Assembly (NCBI GenBank): GCA_035501735.1
Contig: DATJVR010000074.1
Span: 29,207-93,206 of the forward strand
Direction of reading: 5' to 3'
Source: PNAI01 sp035501735
Lineage (GTDB): Bacteria > Pseudomonadota > Alphaproteobacteria > Rhizobiales > Xanthobacteraceae
DNA: 64,000 bases
Below, one piece after another: positions 29,115 to 37,761 of the stretch (position 1 is the first letter of the stretch; each line of letters starts with the position of its first letter). The position numbers and the translations under genes are program-made. The notes below the pieces were generated by a model. The model was not told where the DNA came from, did no database searches, and was given only the letters and a program-made list of their open reading frames with translations.

Positions 29115-29347
29115 CAAGTCTTGCCCTCGAGCTTCGCGACGATCCGTTCGGTGGCGCGCCGTGCCGCGGGCATGACCAGGAAGGCAGTCGTCGCCGCGAC
29201 CGGCCATGCGATCACATAGGCCTTGATCCATTGGCCGATGAAATCCGGACGCATGCCGAGATTGATGAATGTGGCGAGCAGCGTCACCATGAATACCATC
29301 ATGGCCGACATCAACACGGCGAGAATGGCCCGGCTTTTCGTATCCAT
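29114..29347 (-). CDS. DUF2798 small membrane protein
   Basis: A 77-residue protein with two transmembrane helices (AILAVLMSAMMVFMVTLLAT and AYVIAWPVAATTAFLVMPAA) and a basic C-terminus. The spacing FINLGMRPDFIGQWIKAYVI with the following VMPAARR is characteristic of DUF2798. The family is uncharacterised. Its TGA overlaps the ATG of the amidase gene, so the two are in one operon; a role in uptake or in localising the amidase would be a guess. Confidence 0.8.
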   Translation of the reverse strand: MDTKSRAILAVLMSAMMVFMVTLLATFINLGMRPDFIGQWIKAYVIAWPVAATTAFLVMPAARRATERIVAKLEGKT

Positions 29348-29497
29348 CCTGCACTCCCCGAACGCGGTCCCCGAGCGCCGTCATCTGACCCAAATCACTT
29401 GTCGGATCAAGGCCGAGGGAATGCAACCGCGCATTAACCAAGGCGCGACCCTCAGCGTTGAAGGCTCTTTAACAAAAATCCTCGCATTCTCCTGAGC

Positions 29498-30748
29498 ATG
29501 GGTTGTGGAGTTCGTTGGTATCTCGTCGGCTCCCTGGTTCTCGTGTGCTTGGCCGGTTGCGGTCGCGGTTTCATGTTCGAGGAACGCGAGCCTTGGCGGC
29601 ACGACGCCGAGGTCGCGTGCCTTAAGTCCGGCGCCGTGCGCGAGAGCGCCGGCCTCGTCCGCATTGCCCCGATTGAAGGCCCCGGCATCTGCGGCGCCGA
29701 CTTTCCGCTCAGAGTGGCGGCGCTCGGTGAAGGTGCGCCGCTGAGTTATGTCGACAACCCGCCGCGTCCGCCCGGCTTGATCCCGGGCGTCACCCAGCCG
29801 CCTTGGCCGATCGCCCAGCCGCGGTCCTACGCGCCGCTGCCTCCGTCGACGTCGGTGGCGCCGCCGGTATCGCTGCCGACGCCAGGCGTCCCACAAACCC
29901 AGGCCGGCCCGCCCGGCGCGCCGCTGCAACTCGGCCCGCCGATCGACGCCGTGCCGGACTACGGCGCGGCGCAGCCCCCGCTATCATCACCTATGCCGCC
30001 GTCGCAGACGGTTCCGCTGGGTCCGCCTGCGCCGCTGTATACGGGCGCGGTGGAGATCAAGCCCGCGGCGACGCTCGCGTGCCCCATCGTCTCCGTGCTC
30101 GATCAATGGATCGCGCAGTCCGTGCAGCCCGCAGCGCGGCGCTGGTTCAATCAGCCGGTGGTCGAGATCAGGCAGATCTCGTCCTATTCATGCCGCGGCA
30201 TGAACGGCCAACCGGGCGCGAAAATCTCCGAGCACGCCTTCGGCAACGCGCTTGATGTTGCGGCCTTCGTACTGGCCGACGGCCACGTCGTGAAAGTGAA
30301 AGATGGCTGGCGCGGGCTGCCCGAGGAGCAAGGTTTTCTGCGCGACGTGCAAGGTGCGGCGTGCGACCAGTTCACCACCGTGCTGGCACCCGGCTCGAAC
30401 GCCTACCACTACGACCACATCCACGTCGATCTTATGCGGCGCGCCAGCGCCCGCACGATCTGCGAGCCCGCCGCGGTCGATGGCGAGTCGGTCGCGGCCA
30501 TTGCACGGCAGCGCAATCCGACGGCGCGTTACCCGGGAAGCCCCACCGCGATACGATCAGCGCCGCTCGCGCCGGCCCCGCCCACGATGATCGACCCGCG
30601 CAACGATCCTTATGCCTGGCGCGGCGCCGCGAAGAAGAGCGATGATTTGCTCGTGACCGGCTCGGCTGGCGCGCAGAAAAACGCGACCGCACCCTCCGAC
30701 GAACCTGATTGGATCGAAGACGACGGCCCGCGGCCGGCAGTGAAGTAA
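29498..30748 (+). CDS. Extensin-like C-terminal domain lipoprotein
   Basis: A 416-residue protein with an N-terminal signal and lipobox (LVLVCLAGCGRG, Cys near residue 21). A Cys-containing region to residue 70 is followed by a Pro-rich linker of about 110 residues (PPRPPGLIPGVTQPPWPIAQ; PLSSPMPPSQTVPLGPPAPL). The extensin-like C domain spans about residues 190-330, with YSCRGMNGQPGAKISEHAFG, NALDVAAFVLADG and YHYDHIHVDLMRR. The H-x6-D and H-x-H arrangement resembles M15 zinc peptidases, so a peptidoglycan endopeptidase role is plausible. The C-terminal tail is disordered. Confidence 0.85.
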   Translation: MGCGVRWYLVGSLVLVCLAGCGRGFMFEEREPWRHDAEVACLKSGAVRESAGLVRIAPIEGPGICGADFPLRVAALGEGAPLSYVDNPPRPPGLIPGVTQPPWPIAQPRSYAPLPPSTSVAPPVSLPTPGVPQTQAGPPGAPLQLGPPIDAVPDYGAAQPPLSSPMPPSQTVPLGPPAPLYTGAVEIKPAATLACPIVSVLDQWIAQSVQPAARRWFNQPVVEIRQISSYSCRGMNGQPGAKISEHAFGNALDVAAFVLADGHVVKVKDGWRGLPEEQGFLRDVQGAACDQFTTVLAPGSNAYHYDHIHVDLMRRASARTICEPAAVDGESVAAIARQRNPTARYPGSPTAIRSAPLAPAPPTMIDPRNDPYAWRGAAKKSDDLLVTGSAGAQKNATAPSDEPDWIEDDGPRPAVK

Positions 30749-30783
30749 TTCTTCCTCGCCTCGATTTACGGTTGTCGCTCGTC

Positions 30784-31800
30784 CTAATTCAAAGGCGTGG
30801 ACTCTGCATGACTGGAGACCGTTGCGACGGCGTTCTCGCTATCAATCGCGTCGAAATCGGGAAGTGGGGCCTGACGCCCGGCGCGGCCGAATTTCGTTGC
30901 CAGAATCGGCGATGGAAGCGCGACGTTCGTGGCAAGCCCGAGCGCCATCATCAGGCGGATGGTGAGCCACGACAGATCAAACTCCCACCACTTGTGACCG
31001 TGCCGTGCCGACCGTGGATCGGCATGGTGGTTGTTGTGCCAACCATCGCCGTTGCAGATGATCCCGCCCCAAATATTGTTGCGGCTGTCATCCCGCGTCT
31101 CGTAGTTGCGGTAGCCCCAGAGATGGGACGCCGAATTGACGAACCACGTCATGTGCCAAACCATCATGGTGCGGACAGCCCCGCCCCACACCAACAGACT
31201 CAGGCCGAATTGCGCGGCGCTCGCAATGCTCGCGCCCATCAATGCCGTGGCGGCAAAGCCAGTGAGGAAAAGCAAGATCCAGGAGACGGCGAAAAGGTGG
31301 ATCCAGTGGTCGTGCTGTATCAGCCACGATTGGAACGGATCGCGTCGCAAGTCTCGGGCGTAACGGTCGATCACGGTTTGACGCTCCAGGACGTCGTTCT
31401 TCACCAGCAACCAGCCGACGTGCCCCCAGAAAAATCCGCGGAGCGGGCTATGCGGATCGTCTGGGCCGTCCGCGTGGTGATGATGTCGGCGGTGGACCGC
31501 AACCCAAAAGGCCGGCGCCTCCTGTCCGCTGCAGCATCCGAGAACCGCGATCGTGCATTCCAGCCACCGCGGGCAAGTGAATCCCCGGTGCGTGAACAGT
31601 CGATGGTAGCCGATGCTGATGCCGAGCGTACCGAAGAAAAAATTGCCAACGATGCAAAGCGCCACCCCGGTCCAACAGAAAAACCAGGGGATCAGCGCTA
31701 AAATTGCAATCGCATGAACAATCAGAAAAAATATCGCGTTACGCCAGTTGATCGCCCGGACACCGGACTCGGCGTTGTTTTCGGCGATTGAATTTGGCAT
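30784..31800 (-). CDS. Acyl-CoA/fatty acid delta-9 desaturase-like membrane enzyme
   Basis: A 338-residue membrane di-iron desaturase. The three histidine boxes are present: HRLFTHRGF, VAVHRRHHHHADGPDDPHSP and DGWHNNHHADPRSARHGHKW. Four transmembrane segments flank them (AIFFLIVHAIAILALIPWFF; LCIVGNFFFGTLGISIG; IHLFAVSWILLFLTGF; FGLSLLVWGGAV). The ATG is chosen over an in-frame GTG two codons upstream. Such enzymes introduce a cis double bond into saturated acyl chains using an external electron donor, here not adjacent. It is convergent with the extensin-like gene. Confidence 0.9.
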   Translation of the reverse strand: MPNSIAENNAESGVRAINWRNAIFFLIVHAIAILALIPWFFCWTGVALCIVGNFFFGTLGISIGYHRLFTHRGFTCPRWLECTIAVLGCCSGQEAPAFWVAVHRRHHHHADGPDDPHSPLRGFFWGHVGWLLVKNDVLERQTVIDRYARDLRRDPFQSWLIQHDHWIHLFAVSWILLFLTGFAATALMGASIASAAQFGLSLLVWGGAVRTMMVWHMTWFVNSASHLWGYRNYETRDDSRNNIWGGIICNGDGWHNNHHADPRSARHGHKWWEFDLSWLTIRLMMALGLATNVALPSPILATKFGRAGRQAPLPDFDAIDSENAVATVSSHAESTPLN

Positions 31801-31886
31801 CCCCACAAACCTCTCGCCGGCGATTGATTCATATTAACAGCGTTGCTTGGTTGTGGGAACAATCATCTTTTCAATCCGGTTGCGCT

Positions 31887-34800
31887 CTAACCGCCTGCCT
31901 TGCCGTATCCCCCTGCCGTCGGCGTCTGGATGATGATCGCTTCGCCGGCATCGAGCACGGTCGCATCGCAGCCCTGAAGATTTTCGATGCGCCCATCCTT
32001 GCGCCGCACGGAATTCTCGCCGATCTGGCCGTTGCCGCCGCCGGCCAGGCCGAACGGCGGCACGCGGCGGTGGCCCGACAGAATGGTGCATTCCATTTTG
32101 TCCAGAAAGCGGATCGTGCGCCGCACGCCGTCGCCGGCATTCCACTTCCCGCGTCCGCCCGAGCCCTTGCGGATATGGAAATCCTCCAGCAGCACCGGAT
32201 AGCGGAATTCCAGCACTTCCGGATCGGTGAGCCGCGTATTGGTCATGTGCGTATGCACGGCGTCGGTGCCGGGGAAACCTGGCCCGGCCGGCGAGCCCGA
32301 GCAGATCGTCTCGTAATACTGATACTTGGCGTTGCCGAAATTGAGGTTGTTCATGGTGCCCTGCGCCGCCGCCAGCGCCCCGAGCGCGCCGAACAATGTG
32401 TCGGTCACGGCTTGCGAGGTCTCGACGTTGCCGGCCACGACCGCCGCCGGATATTCCGGCGACAGCATCGACTGTTTCGGGATGATGATGTTGATCGGCC
32501 TTAAGCACCCCGCGTTCATCGGAATGTCGTCGTCCACCATGACGCGGAACACGTAGAGCACGGCCGCGCGCGTCACCGGTTCGGGTGCGTTGAAATTGGT
32601 CGGCTGCTGCGGCGAGGTGCCGGTGAAATCCACGGTCGCCTCGCGCTTTTTCTTGTCGACCGCGATCTTCACTTTGATCACGGTGCCCTGATCCATCTCG
32701 TAGGAAAATTCCGAATCGTGCAGCCGGTCGATCACGCGCCGTACGCTTTCCGCCGCATTGTCCTGCACATGCCGCATGTAAGCCTTCACCACCGGCAAGC
32801 TGAAATGCGCCACCATCTTGCGCAGCTCGTGCACGCCTTTCTCATTTGCCGCGATCTGCGCCTTCAGGTCATTCACATTCTGCAACGGGTTACGCGCCGG
32901 ATATTTCGCGCCGGTCAGCGCGGCATAAAGTTCCTTCTCGCGAAACCGCCCGCGATCGACCAGCTTGAAGTTGTCCATGTAGACGCCTTCTTGCTCGATC
33001 GTCGTCGCGTTCGGTGACATCGAGCCGGGCGAAATGCCGCCGACGTCGGCGTGGTGCCCGCGCGACGCCACCCAGAACAGGATCTTCTTTTTCGCGCCGT
33101 CGAACACCGGCGTGCAGACCGTGATATCGGGCAGATGGGTGCCGCCGTTGTACGGCGCATTGATGGCGTACACGTCGCCTGGCCGGATGTTCCCCTTGTT
33201 GTCGCGGATGATTGTCTCGACTGAGCGATCCATCGACCCGAGATGCACCGGCATATGCGGCGCGTTGGCGACGAGCGAGCCCTCGCCATCGAACACCGCG
33301 CAGGAGAAATCGAGCCGCTCCTTGATGTTCACCGAATAGGCCGTGTTCTGCAGCGCCACGCCCATCTGCTCGGCAATCGACATGAAGAGATTGTTGAAAA
33401 CTTCGAGCATCACCGGATCGGCCTTGGTGCCGATTGCGGTCTGCCGCTTGATGGGCACGACGCGCGTGAGCGTGAGGTGGTTCTTCGTGGTGATTTCCGC
33501 GCGCCAGCCGTTCTCGACCACGATGGTTTGATGCGGCTCGATGATGATCGCCGGTCCGTTGACCTTGTGCCCGGGCGCGAGCTGCTCGCGCCTGTAGACC
33601 GAAGCCTTGCGCCATTGGCCGCCGGAGAAGAATTTCGTGCGCCGGGCCGGGGAGGGCAGGCGCGCACGCGTCGGCTTGAATGATTGTTCGCGAAACCTCG
33701 CGCCGCCGCCGATCGCCTCCACCGACACCGCCTCGACCACGAGCTGTTTGTCTCGATCGATGAACCCGAAGCGGGCCTTATGCGCGCGCTCGAACGCCGA
33801 TTGCATTTTAGAGAGCGGAACAATCGTCGCCGCGAGCTCTGAATGATCCCTCCCCCCTTGAGGGGGAGGGTTGGGGAGGGGGGTACGTGATGTTAAGCGA
33901 CCCCCCTTCCGGCTCACTTCGTTCGCCGACCTGCCCCTCAAGGGGGGAGGTGATGAATAAGTTCCGGCATCCACCACCAGCGCCGTGTCGGTGCCGGCGT
34001 AGCGAATATGCGCGCGCACCATCACTTTAATCCCGGCCGCGGGCACACCTTGTCCGAAAACTTCCGCCTTCGCGATGTTCCCGAGCTTACCGCCGATGCG
34101 CTTGATCGCGGCCAGCGCCTTTGCGCCGAACGGCTCCTCGATCGCCTGCTGGCGCGTGGCGCGGATGTCGGCGAGGCCCATTCCATACGCAGACAGCAGC
34201 GACGAGAACGGATGGATCAAAACCTCGGTCATGCCGAGCGCGTCGGCGACCAGACAGGCATGCTGCCCGCCCGCGCCGCCGAAGCAATTGAGCGCGTAGC
34301 GCGTCACGTCATAGCCGCGTTGCACGGAAATTTTCTTGATCGCGTTCGCCATGTTTTCGACTGCGATCTTGATGAATCCGTCGGCGACCTCTTCCGGTGA
34401 GCGGCCGTCGCCGATCTCGCGTGCGAGCTTGGAAAATCCTTCGCGCACCGACCGATCGTCGATCGGCAAATTCTGCGACGGCCCGAAGATTTTCGGAAAG
34501 AAATCGGCAATGAGCTTGCCGACCATCACGTTCGCGTCGGTCACCGCGAGCGGCCCGCCGCGCCGGTAGCACTTCGGCCCCGGATTGGCCGCCGCCGAAT
34601 CCGGCCCGACGCGAAAGCGCGCGCCGTCGAAATGCAGAATCGATCCGCCGCCCGCCGCGACCGTATGAATGAGCATCATCGGCGCGCGCATGCGTACGCC
34701 GGCGACTTCGGTTTCGAACGCACGCTCAAATTCGCCGTCGAAATGCGACACGTCCGTCGAGGTGCCGCCCATGTCGAAGCCGATCAATCGACCGAAACCG

Positions 34801-35735
34801 GCCGCGCGCCCGGTCTCCGCCATGCCCACCACGCCGCCCGCCGGTCCGGACAGAATCGCATCCTTGCCCTGGAACAGTTCGGCGGCTGTGAGCCCGCCCG
34901 ACGACATCATGAACATCAACCTGATTTTTTCATCAGCGTCGCCGCGCCGTGCCGAATGTTCCCTCCCCCACAAGGGGGGAGGTGACGAAGAGTTCAGAGC
35001 GCCTGCGACCCGCGCCACGTATGCCCGCAGGATGGGCGAGAGATAAGCATCGACCACGGTGGTATCGCCGCGCCCCACCAGCTTGATCAGCGGCGAGACC
35101 TCGTGGCTCACCGACACCTGCGAAAAGCCCATGTCGCGCGCGAGGCCTGCCACCGCCTTCTCGTGCGCCGGATGGCGATAGGCATGCATCAACACGATCG
35201 CCACCGCCTTGATGCCAGCCGCCAAGGCCTGCGCGAGATCGACGCGCACGGCTGCAAGGTCGGGCGCCTGTTCGATCGTGCCATCCGCGCGCACGCGTTC
35301 GGCGACCTCCGCCACGCGCTCGTAAAGCATCTCGGGCTTGATGATGTGGCGGGCAAAGATTTTCGGCCGCGCCTGATAGCCGATGCGCAGCGCGTCGCGA
35401 AATCCCTTGGTGATCAGCAGCAGCGTGCGCTCGCCTTTGCGCTCCAACAGCGCATTGGTGGCGACCGTCGTGCCCATCTTCACCGCGCCGATGAGCCCAG
35501 GCGGAATCGGATCGTCTTTCCTCAAGCCCAGCAGATCGCGAATGCCTTGCACCGCGGCATCGACGTAGGCTTCGGGATTTTCCGACAGCAGTTTGTGCGC
35601 GACGAGCCGTCCGTCCGGCCGCCGTCCAACCACGTCGGTGAACGTGCCGCCGCGGTCGATCCAGAAATCCCAGGAACCCGAAGTCCTGTCGGAGTGCCCC
35701 TCGCGGCGTTGCCCCATATGGTCGGCTCCGGTCAT
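31887..35735 (-). CDS. 5-oxoprolinase / hydantoinase, HyuA-HyuB fusion with in-frame repeat insertions
   Basis: A 1282-residue ATP-dependent cyclic amide hydrolase. The HyuA half (about 1-770) has WDFWIDRGGTFTDVVGRRPD, KMGTTVATNALLERKGERTL, and LIGFDMGGTSTDVSHFDGEF, i.e. the actin-fold phosphate loops. The HyuB half (about 790-1282) starts with DPVMLEVFNNLFMSIAEQMG and includes APYNGGTHLPDITVCTPVF and GFPGTDAVHTHMTNTRLTDP. Fused OPLAH-type proteins convert 5-oxoproline to glutamate with ATP. Two family A repeats are translated in frame: SSSPPPLWGREHSARRGDAD (near residue 250) and SSPPPLRGRS ... PLPNPPPQGGRDH (near 595-635). A third, non-repeat difference is not seen. Both sit in surface-type loops by context. 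Confidence 0.9.
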   Translation of the reverse strand: MTGADHMGQRREGHSDRTSGSWDFWIDRGGTFTDVVGRRPDGRLVAHKLLSENPEAYVDAAVQGIRDLLGLRKDDPIPPGLIGAVKMGTTVATNALLERKGERTLLLITKGFRDALRIGYQARPKIFARHIIKPEMLYERVAEVAERVRADGTIEQAPDLAAVRVDLAQALAAGIKAVAIVLMHAYRHPAHEKAVAGLARDMGFSQVSVSHEVSPLIKLVGRGDTTVVDAYLSPILRAYVARVAGALNSSSPPPLWGREHSARRGDADEKIRLMFMMSSGGLTAAELFQGKDAILSGPAGGVVGMAETGRAAGFGRLIGFDMGGTSTDVSHFDGEFERAFETEVAGVRMRAPMMLIHTVAAGGGSILHFDGARFRVGPDSAAANPGPKCYRRGGPLAVTDANVMVGKLIADFFPKIFGPSQNLPIDDRSVREGFSKLAREIGDGRSPEEVADGFIKIAVENMANAIKKISVQRGYDVTRYALNCFGGAGGQHACLVADALGMTEVLIHPFSSLLSAYGMGLADIRATRQQAIEEPFGAKALAAIKRIGGKLGNIAKAEVFGQGVPAAGIKVMVRAHIRYAGTDTALVVDAGTYSSPPPLRGRSANEVSRKGGRLTSRTPLPNPPPQGGRDHSELAATIVPLSKMQSAFERAHKARFGFIDRDKQLVVEAVSVEAIGGGARFREQSFKPTRARLPSPARRTKFFSGGQWRKASVYRREQLAPGHKVNGPAIIIEPHQTIVVENGWRAEITTKNHLTLTRVVPIKRQTAIGTKADPVMLEVFNNLFMSIAEQMGVALQNTAYSVNIKERLDFSCAVFDGEGSLVANAPHMPVHLGSMDRSVETIIRDNKGNIRPGDVYAINAPYNGGTHLPDITVCTPVFDGAKKKILFWVASRGHHADVGGISPGSMSPNATTIEQEGVYMDNFKLVDRGRFREKELYAALTGAKYPARNPLQNVNDLKAQIAANEKGVHELRKMVAHFSLPVVKAYMRHVQDNAAESVRRVIDRLHDSEFSYEMDQGTVIKVKIAVDKKKREATVDFTGTSPQQPTNFNAPEPVTRAAVLYVFRVMVDDDIPMNAGCLRPINIIIPKQSMLSPEYPAAVVAGNVETSQAVTDTLFGALGALAAAQGTMNNLNFGNAKYQYYETICSGSPAGPGFPGTDAVHTHMTNTRLTDPEVLEFRYPVLLEDFHIRKGSGGRGKWNAGDGVRRTIRFLDKMECTILSGHRRVPPFGLAGGGNGQIGENSVRRKDGRIENLQGCDATVLDAGEAIIIQTPTAGGYGKAGG
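33848..33950. repeat. Nested palindromic repeat, family A (copy 3, in frame inside hydantoinase gene)
   Basis: The left arm CCCTCCCCCCTTGAGGGGGA (from 33848) and the right arm CCTGCCCCTCAAGGGGGGAG (from 33930) enclose a shorter inner pair (GGGGAGGGGGGT and ACCCCCCTTCC region). On the minus strand it translates as SPPPLRGRSA through TPLPNPPPQGGR, in the same frame as the thiC copy. Confidence 0.88.
34961..34982. repeat. Palindromic repeat, family A (copy 4, single arm, in frame)
   Basis: CCTCCCCCACAAGGGGGGAG is one arm of the family A element. It is translated within the hydantoinase as SPPPLWGRE, again in the same frame as the other in-gene copies. The second arm is missing, which suggests a partial element or deletion derivative. 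Confidence 0.8.
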
Positions 35736-35859
35736 CGCACCGCTTGCAACGGGTGGCCGAAAGGCGCGATGGTGTTCTCGCCCGCAGCGGCCGCTGCTGA
35801 TCTAGCGTTATCGATCGCAATCGCCAAGATAGGAAAGAGCGAGGCTCGAGGAACTCATC

Positions 35860-36735
35860 ATGAAAATTGTCGGCTTTGAATCGGAAGGCAAACTCAAGCT
35901 GGGCGTGGTCGAGGGCGATCAGGCGATCGACCTCCAGGCCATCGATCCCAATCTGCCCGGCAATCTCGGCGAAGTGCTGGCCAAGACCAACGGCGACTTG
36001 AGACCGCTCGCCGAGCTTGCCAAGAAGGCGCCGGCCTCCGCGAAGAAGCCGCTCAAGGGTTTGAAATTCGGCCTGCCCGTGGCCCGGCCCGGCAAGGTGA
36101 TCTGCCTCGGCTTGAATTATCTCGAGCACGTCAAGGAAGGCAGCCAGCGCGACAATATTCCGAAATTCCCGACGATCTTTTTTCGCGGCAACACCTCGCT
36201 CGTGCCCCACGAGAGCCCGATCATCCGGCCGAAGGTTTCCGAGACGCTCGACTATGAAGCCGAGTTGATCTTCGTCATCGGCAGACGCTCCAAGCATCTC
36301 ACCATGGCTAACGCCACCGCCTGCATCGCGGGCTATTCCTGCGGCAACGAAGGCTCCGTGCGCGAGTTTCAGCGCAAGACCACGCAATGGGACATGGGCA
36401 AGAATTTCGACCGCACCGGCGGATTCGGCCCGTGGCTGGTCACCTCCGACGAACTGCCCGACGGCGCCAAGGGATTGAAGATCCAGAGCCGGCTCAACGG
36501 CCAGGTCATGCAGTCGGACAACACCGACAATATGATGTTCCCCGTGGCCGAAACGCTGGTCTATGTCACCCAAGGCATTACGCTTGAGCCGGGCGACATT
36601 GTTTTCACCGGCACGCCTTCCGGCGTCGGTCATGCCCGCAAGCCCAATCCGGTCTGGATGAAGCCCGGCGACGTGTGCGAGATCGAGATCGAGCGCGTCG
36701 GCGTGCTGCGCAATCCGATCGCAGCCGAGCAGTAA
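35860..36735 (+). CDS. Fumarylacetoacetate hydrolase (FAH) family protein
   Basis: A 291-residue protein with a short N-terminal domain (MKIVGFESEGKLKLGVVEGD) and the FAH catalytic barrel from about residue 75. Characteristic segments are GKVICLGLNYLEHVKEG, FPTIFFRGNTSLVPHESPII, DYEAELIFVIGRRSKHL with the metal-binding Glu pair, and FTGTPSGVGHARKPNPVWMK. Members hydrolyse C-C bonds in 2,4-dioxo acids such as fumarylpyruvate or acylpyruvates, or act as ureidoglycolate lyase-like enzymes. A gentisate dioxygenase-like gene 10 kb downstream makes fumarylpyruvate hydrolase a reasonable guess. It leads the ABC transporter gene set. Confidence 0.88.
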   Translation: MKIVGFESEGKLKLGVVEGDQAIDLQAIDPNLPGNLGEVLAKTNGDLRPLAELAKKAPASAKKPLKGLKFGLPVARPGKVICLGLNYLEHVKEGSQRDNIPKFPTIFFRGNTSLVPHESPIIRPKVSETLDYEAELIFVIGRRSKHLTMANATACIAGYSCGNEGSVREFQRKTTQWDMGKNFDRTGGFGPWLVTSDELPDGAKGLKIQSRLNGQVMQSDNTDNMMFPVAETLVYVTQGITLEPGDIVFTGTPSGVGHARKPNPVWMKPGDVCEIEIERVGVLRNPIAAEQ

Positions 36736-36839
36736 CGCGCCCGGTCCCGCCATCATACTGCGGCCGGATCGATTTCCGCCCGTGCGGGAAAATGTTAGCC
36801 TTTGACCGGAAGCCAGCGGGGGTACGCCTGACGTCAGCC

Positions 36840-37661
36840 ATGCAGCAGCCGCGCGTTGTCACGGGCGTCTCCTCCGTGCCGGAGCCTGCCGGTGCGGCGC
36901 CGCTTGTGCGCGCAAGCAGCGTCACCTTGCAATACAAGACGCCCGACCACTTGGTCACCGCCACCTATCGCGTGAGCTTCGATATTTTTCCGGCCGAGCG
37001 CTTCGTCATTCTCGGGCCGTCAGGCTGCGGCAAGTCCACCATCCTGAAAGCCATTGCCGGTTTCCTCAAGCCGGTTGAAGGCGAAATCCTGCTCAAGGGC
37101 AGGCCGGTCAAGGAACCCGGCCCCGATCGCCTGATGGTGTTTCAGGAATTCGACCAGCTGCTGCCGTGGAAGACCGTGCTCGGCAACGTCATGTTCCCGA
37201 TGATCGAAAACAAGGTTCCGCGCTCCGACGCCGAGAAGCGCGCCCGCGACGCCATTGCCAAGGTCAATCTGCTGGAATTCACCGATGTCTATCCGCACAT
37301 GCTCTCCGGCGGCATGAAGCAGCGCTGCGCCATTGCGCGCGCCATGGCGATGAAGCCCGACGTGCTGATGATGGACGAGCCTTACGCCGCGCTCGACGCC
37401 CTCACGCGGCGCAAGATGCAGGACGAATTGTTGCAACTCTGGAACGATATCCGCTTCACGCTCGTCTTCGTCACCCATTCGATCGAGGAAGCCGTCATCC
37501 TCGGCTCGCGCATCCTGGTGCTTTCGCCGCATCCCGGCCAGGTGCGGGCCGAACTGAACAGTCCCGGTTTCGCCCATGAGGCGCGCGGCGGCGCGGCTTT
37601 TCAGGAACTCGTGCAGAAGATAAGCCATATGTTGTTCGGTGACCGCGCCGGATCGCACTGA
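36840..37661 (+). CDS. ABC transporter ATP-binding protein, SsuB/TauB (nitrate/sulfonate/taurine) type
   Basis: A 273-residue ATPase; the ATG giving MQQPRVVTGVSSVPEPAGAA is chosen because upstream codons overlap the FAH gene out of frame. Walker A is GPSGCGKST, the Q-loop lies in LMVFQEFDQLLPWKTVLGNV, the signature is LSGGMKQRCAIARAMAM, Walker B is VLMMDEPYAALD, and the H-loop is FVTHSIEEAVILGSR. LLPW after the Q-loop is typical of the SsuB/TauB/NrtD class. It powers the adjacent permease. No NMT1/SsuA-like binding protein is present in the locus. Confidence 0.92.
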   Translation: MQQPRVVTGVSSVPEPAGAAPLVRASSVTLQYKTPDHLVTATYRVSFDIFPAERFVILGPSGCGKSTILKAIAGFLKPVEGEILLKGRPVKEPGPDRLMVFQEFDQLLPWKTVLGNVMFPMIENKVPRSDAEKRARDAIAKVNLLEFTDVYPHMLSGGMKQRCAIARAMAMKPDVLMMDEPYAALDALTRRKMQDELLQLWNDIRFTLVFVTHSIEEAVILGSRILVLSPHPGQVRAELNSPGFAHEARGGAAFQELVQKISHMLFGDRAGSH

Positions 37662-37681
37662 CGGCTTGATGTTAAACGCGA

Positions 37682-37698
37682 CCTCCCCCTTTTGAGGG
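37682..37698. repeat. Palindromic repeat, family A (decayed half unit)
   Basis: CCTCCCCCTTTTGAGGG retains the arm-loop-arm core of family A between the ABC ATPase and permease genes. The second arm is absent and the right half is eroded. Confidence 0.5.
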
Positions 37699-37761
37699 AA
37701 GCTATAATAAATTTTGGCCTTGAACTCGCGTCACTCGCCGGTATCCCAAAGGGAATGCGCC

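Noticed and set aside
34933..36756. A 607-codon minus-strand frame overlapping the hydantoinase start and the FAH gene
   Set aside because: It overlaps two well-supported genes in other frames and has no ribosome-binding site or recognisable domain.
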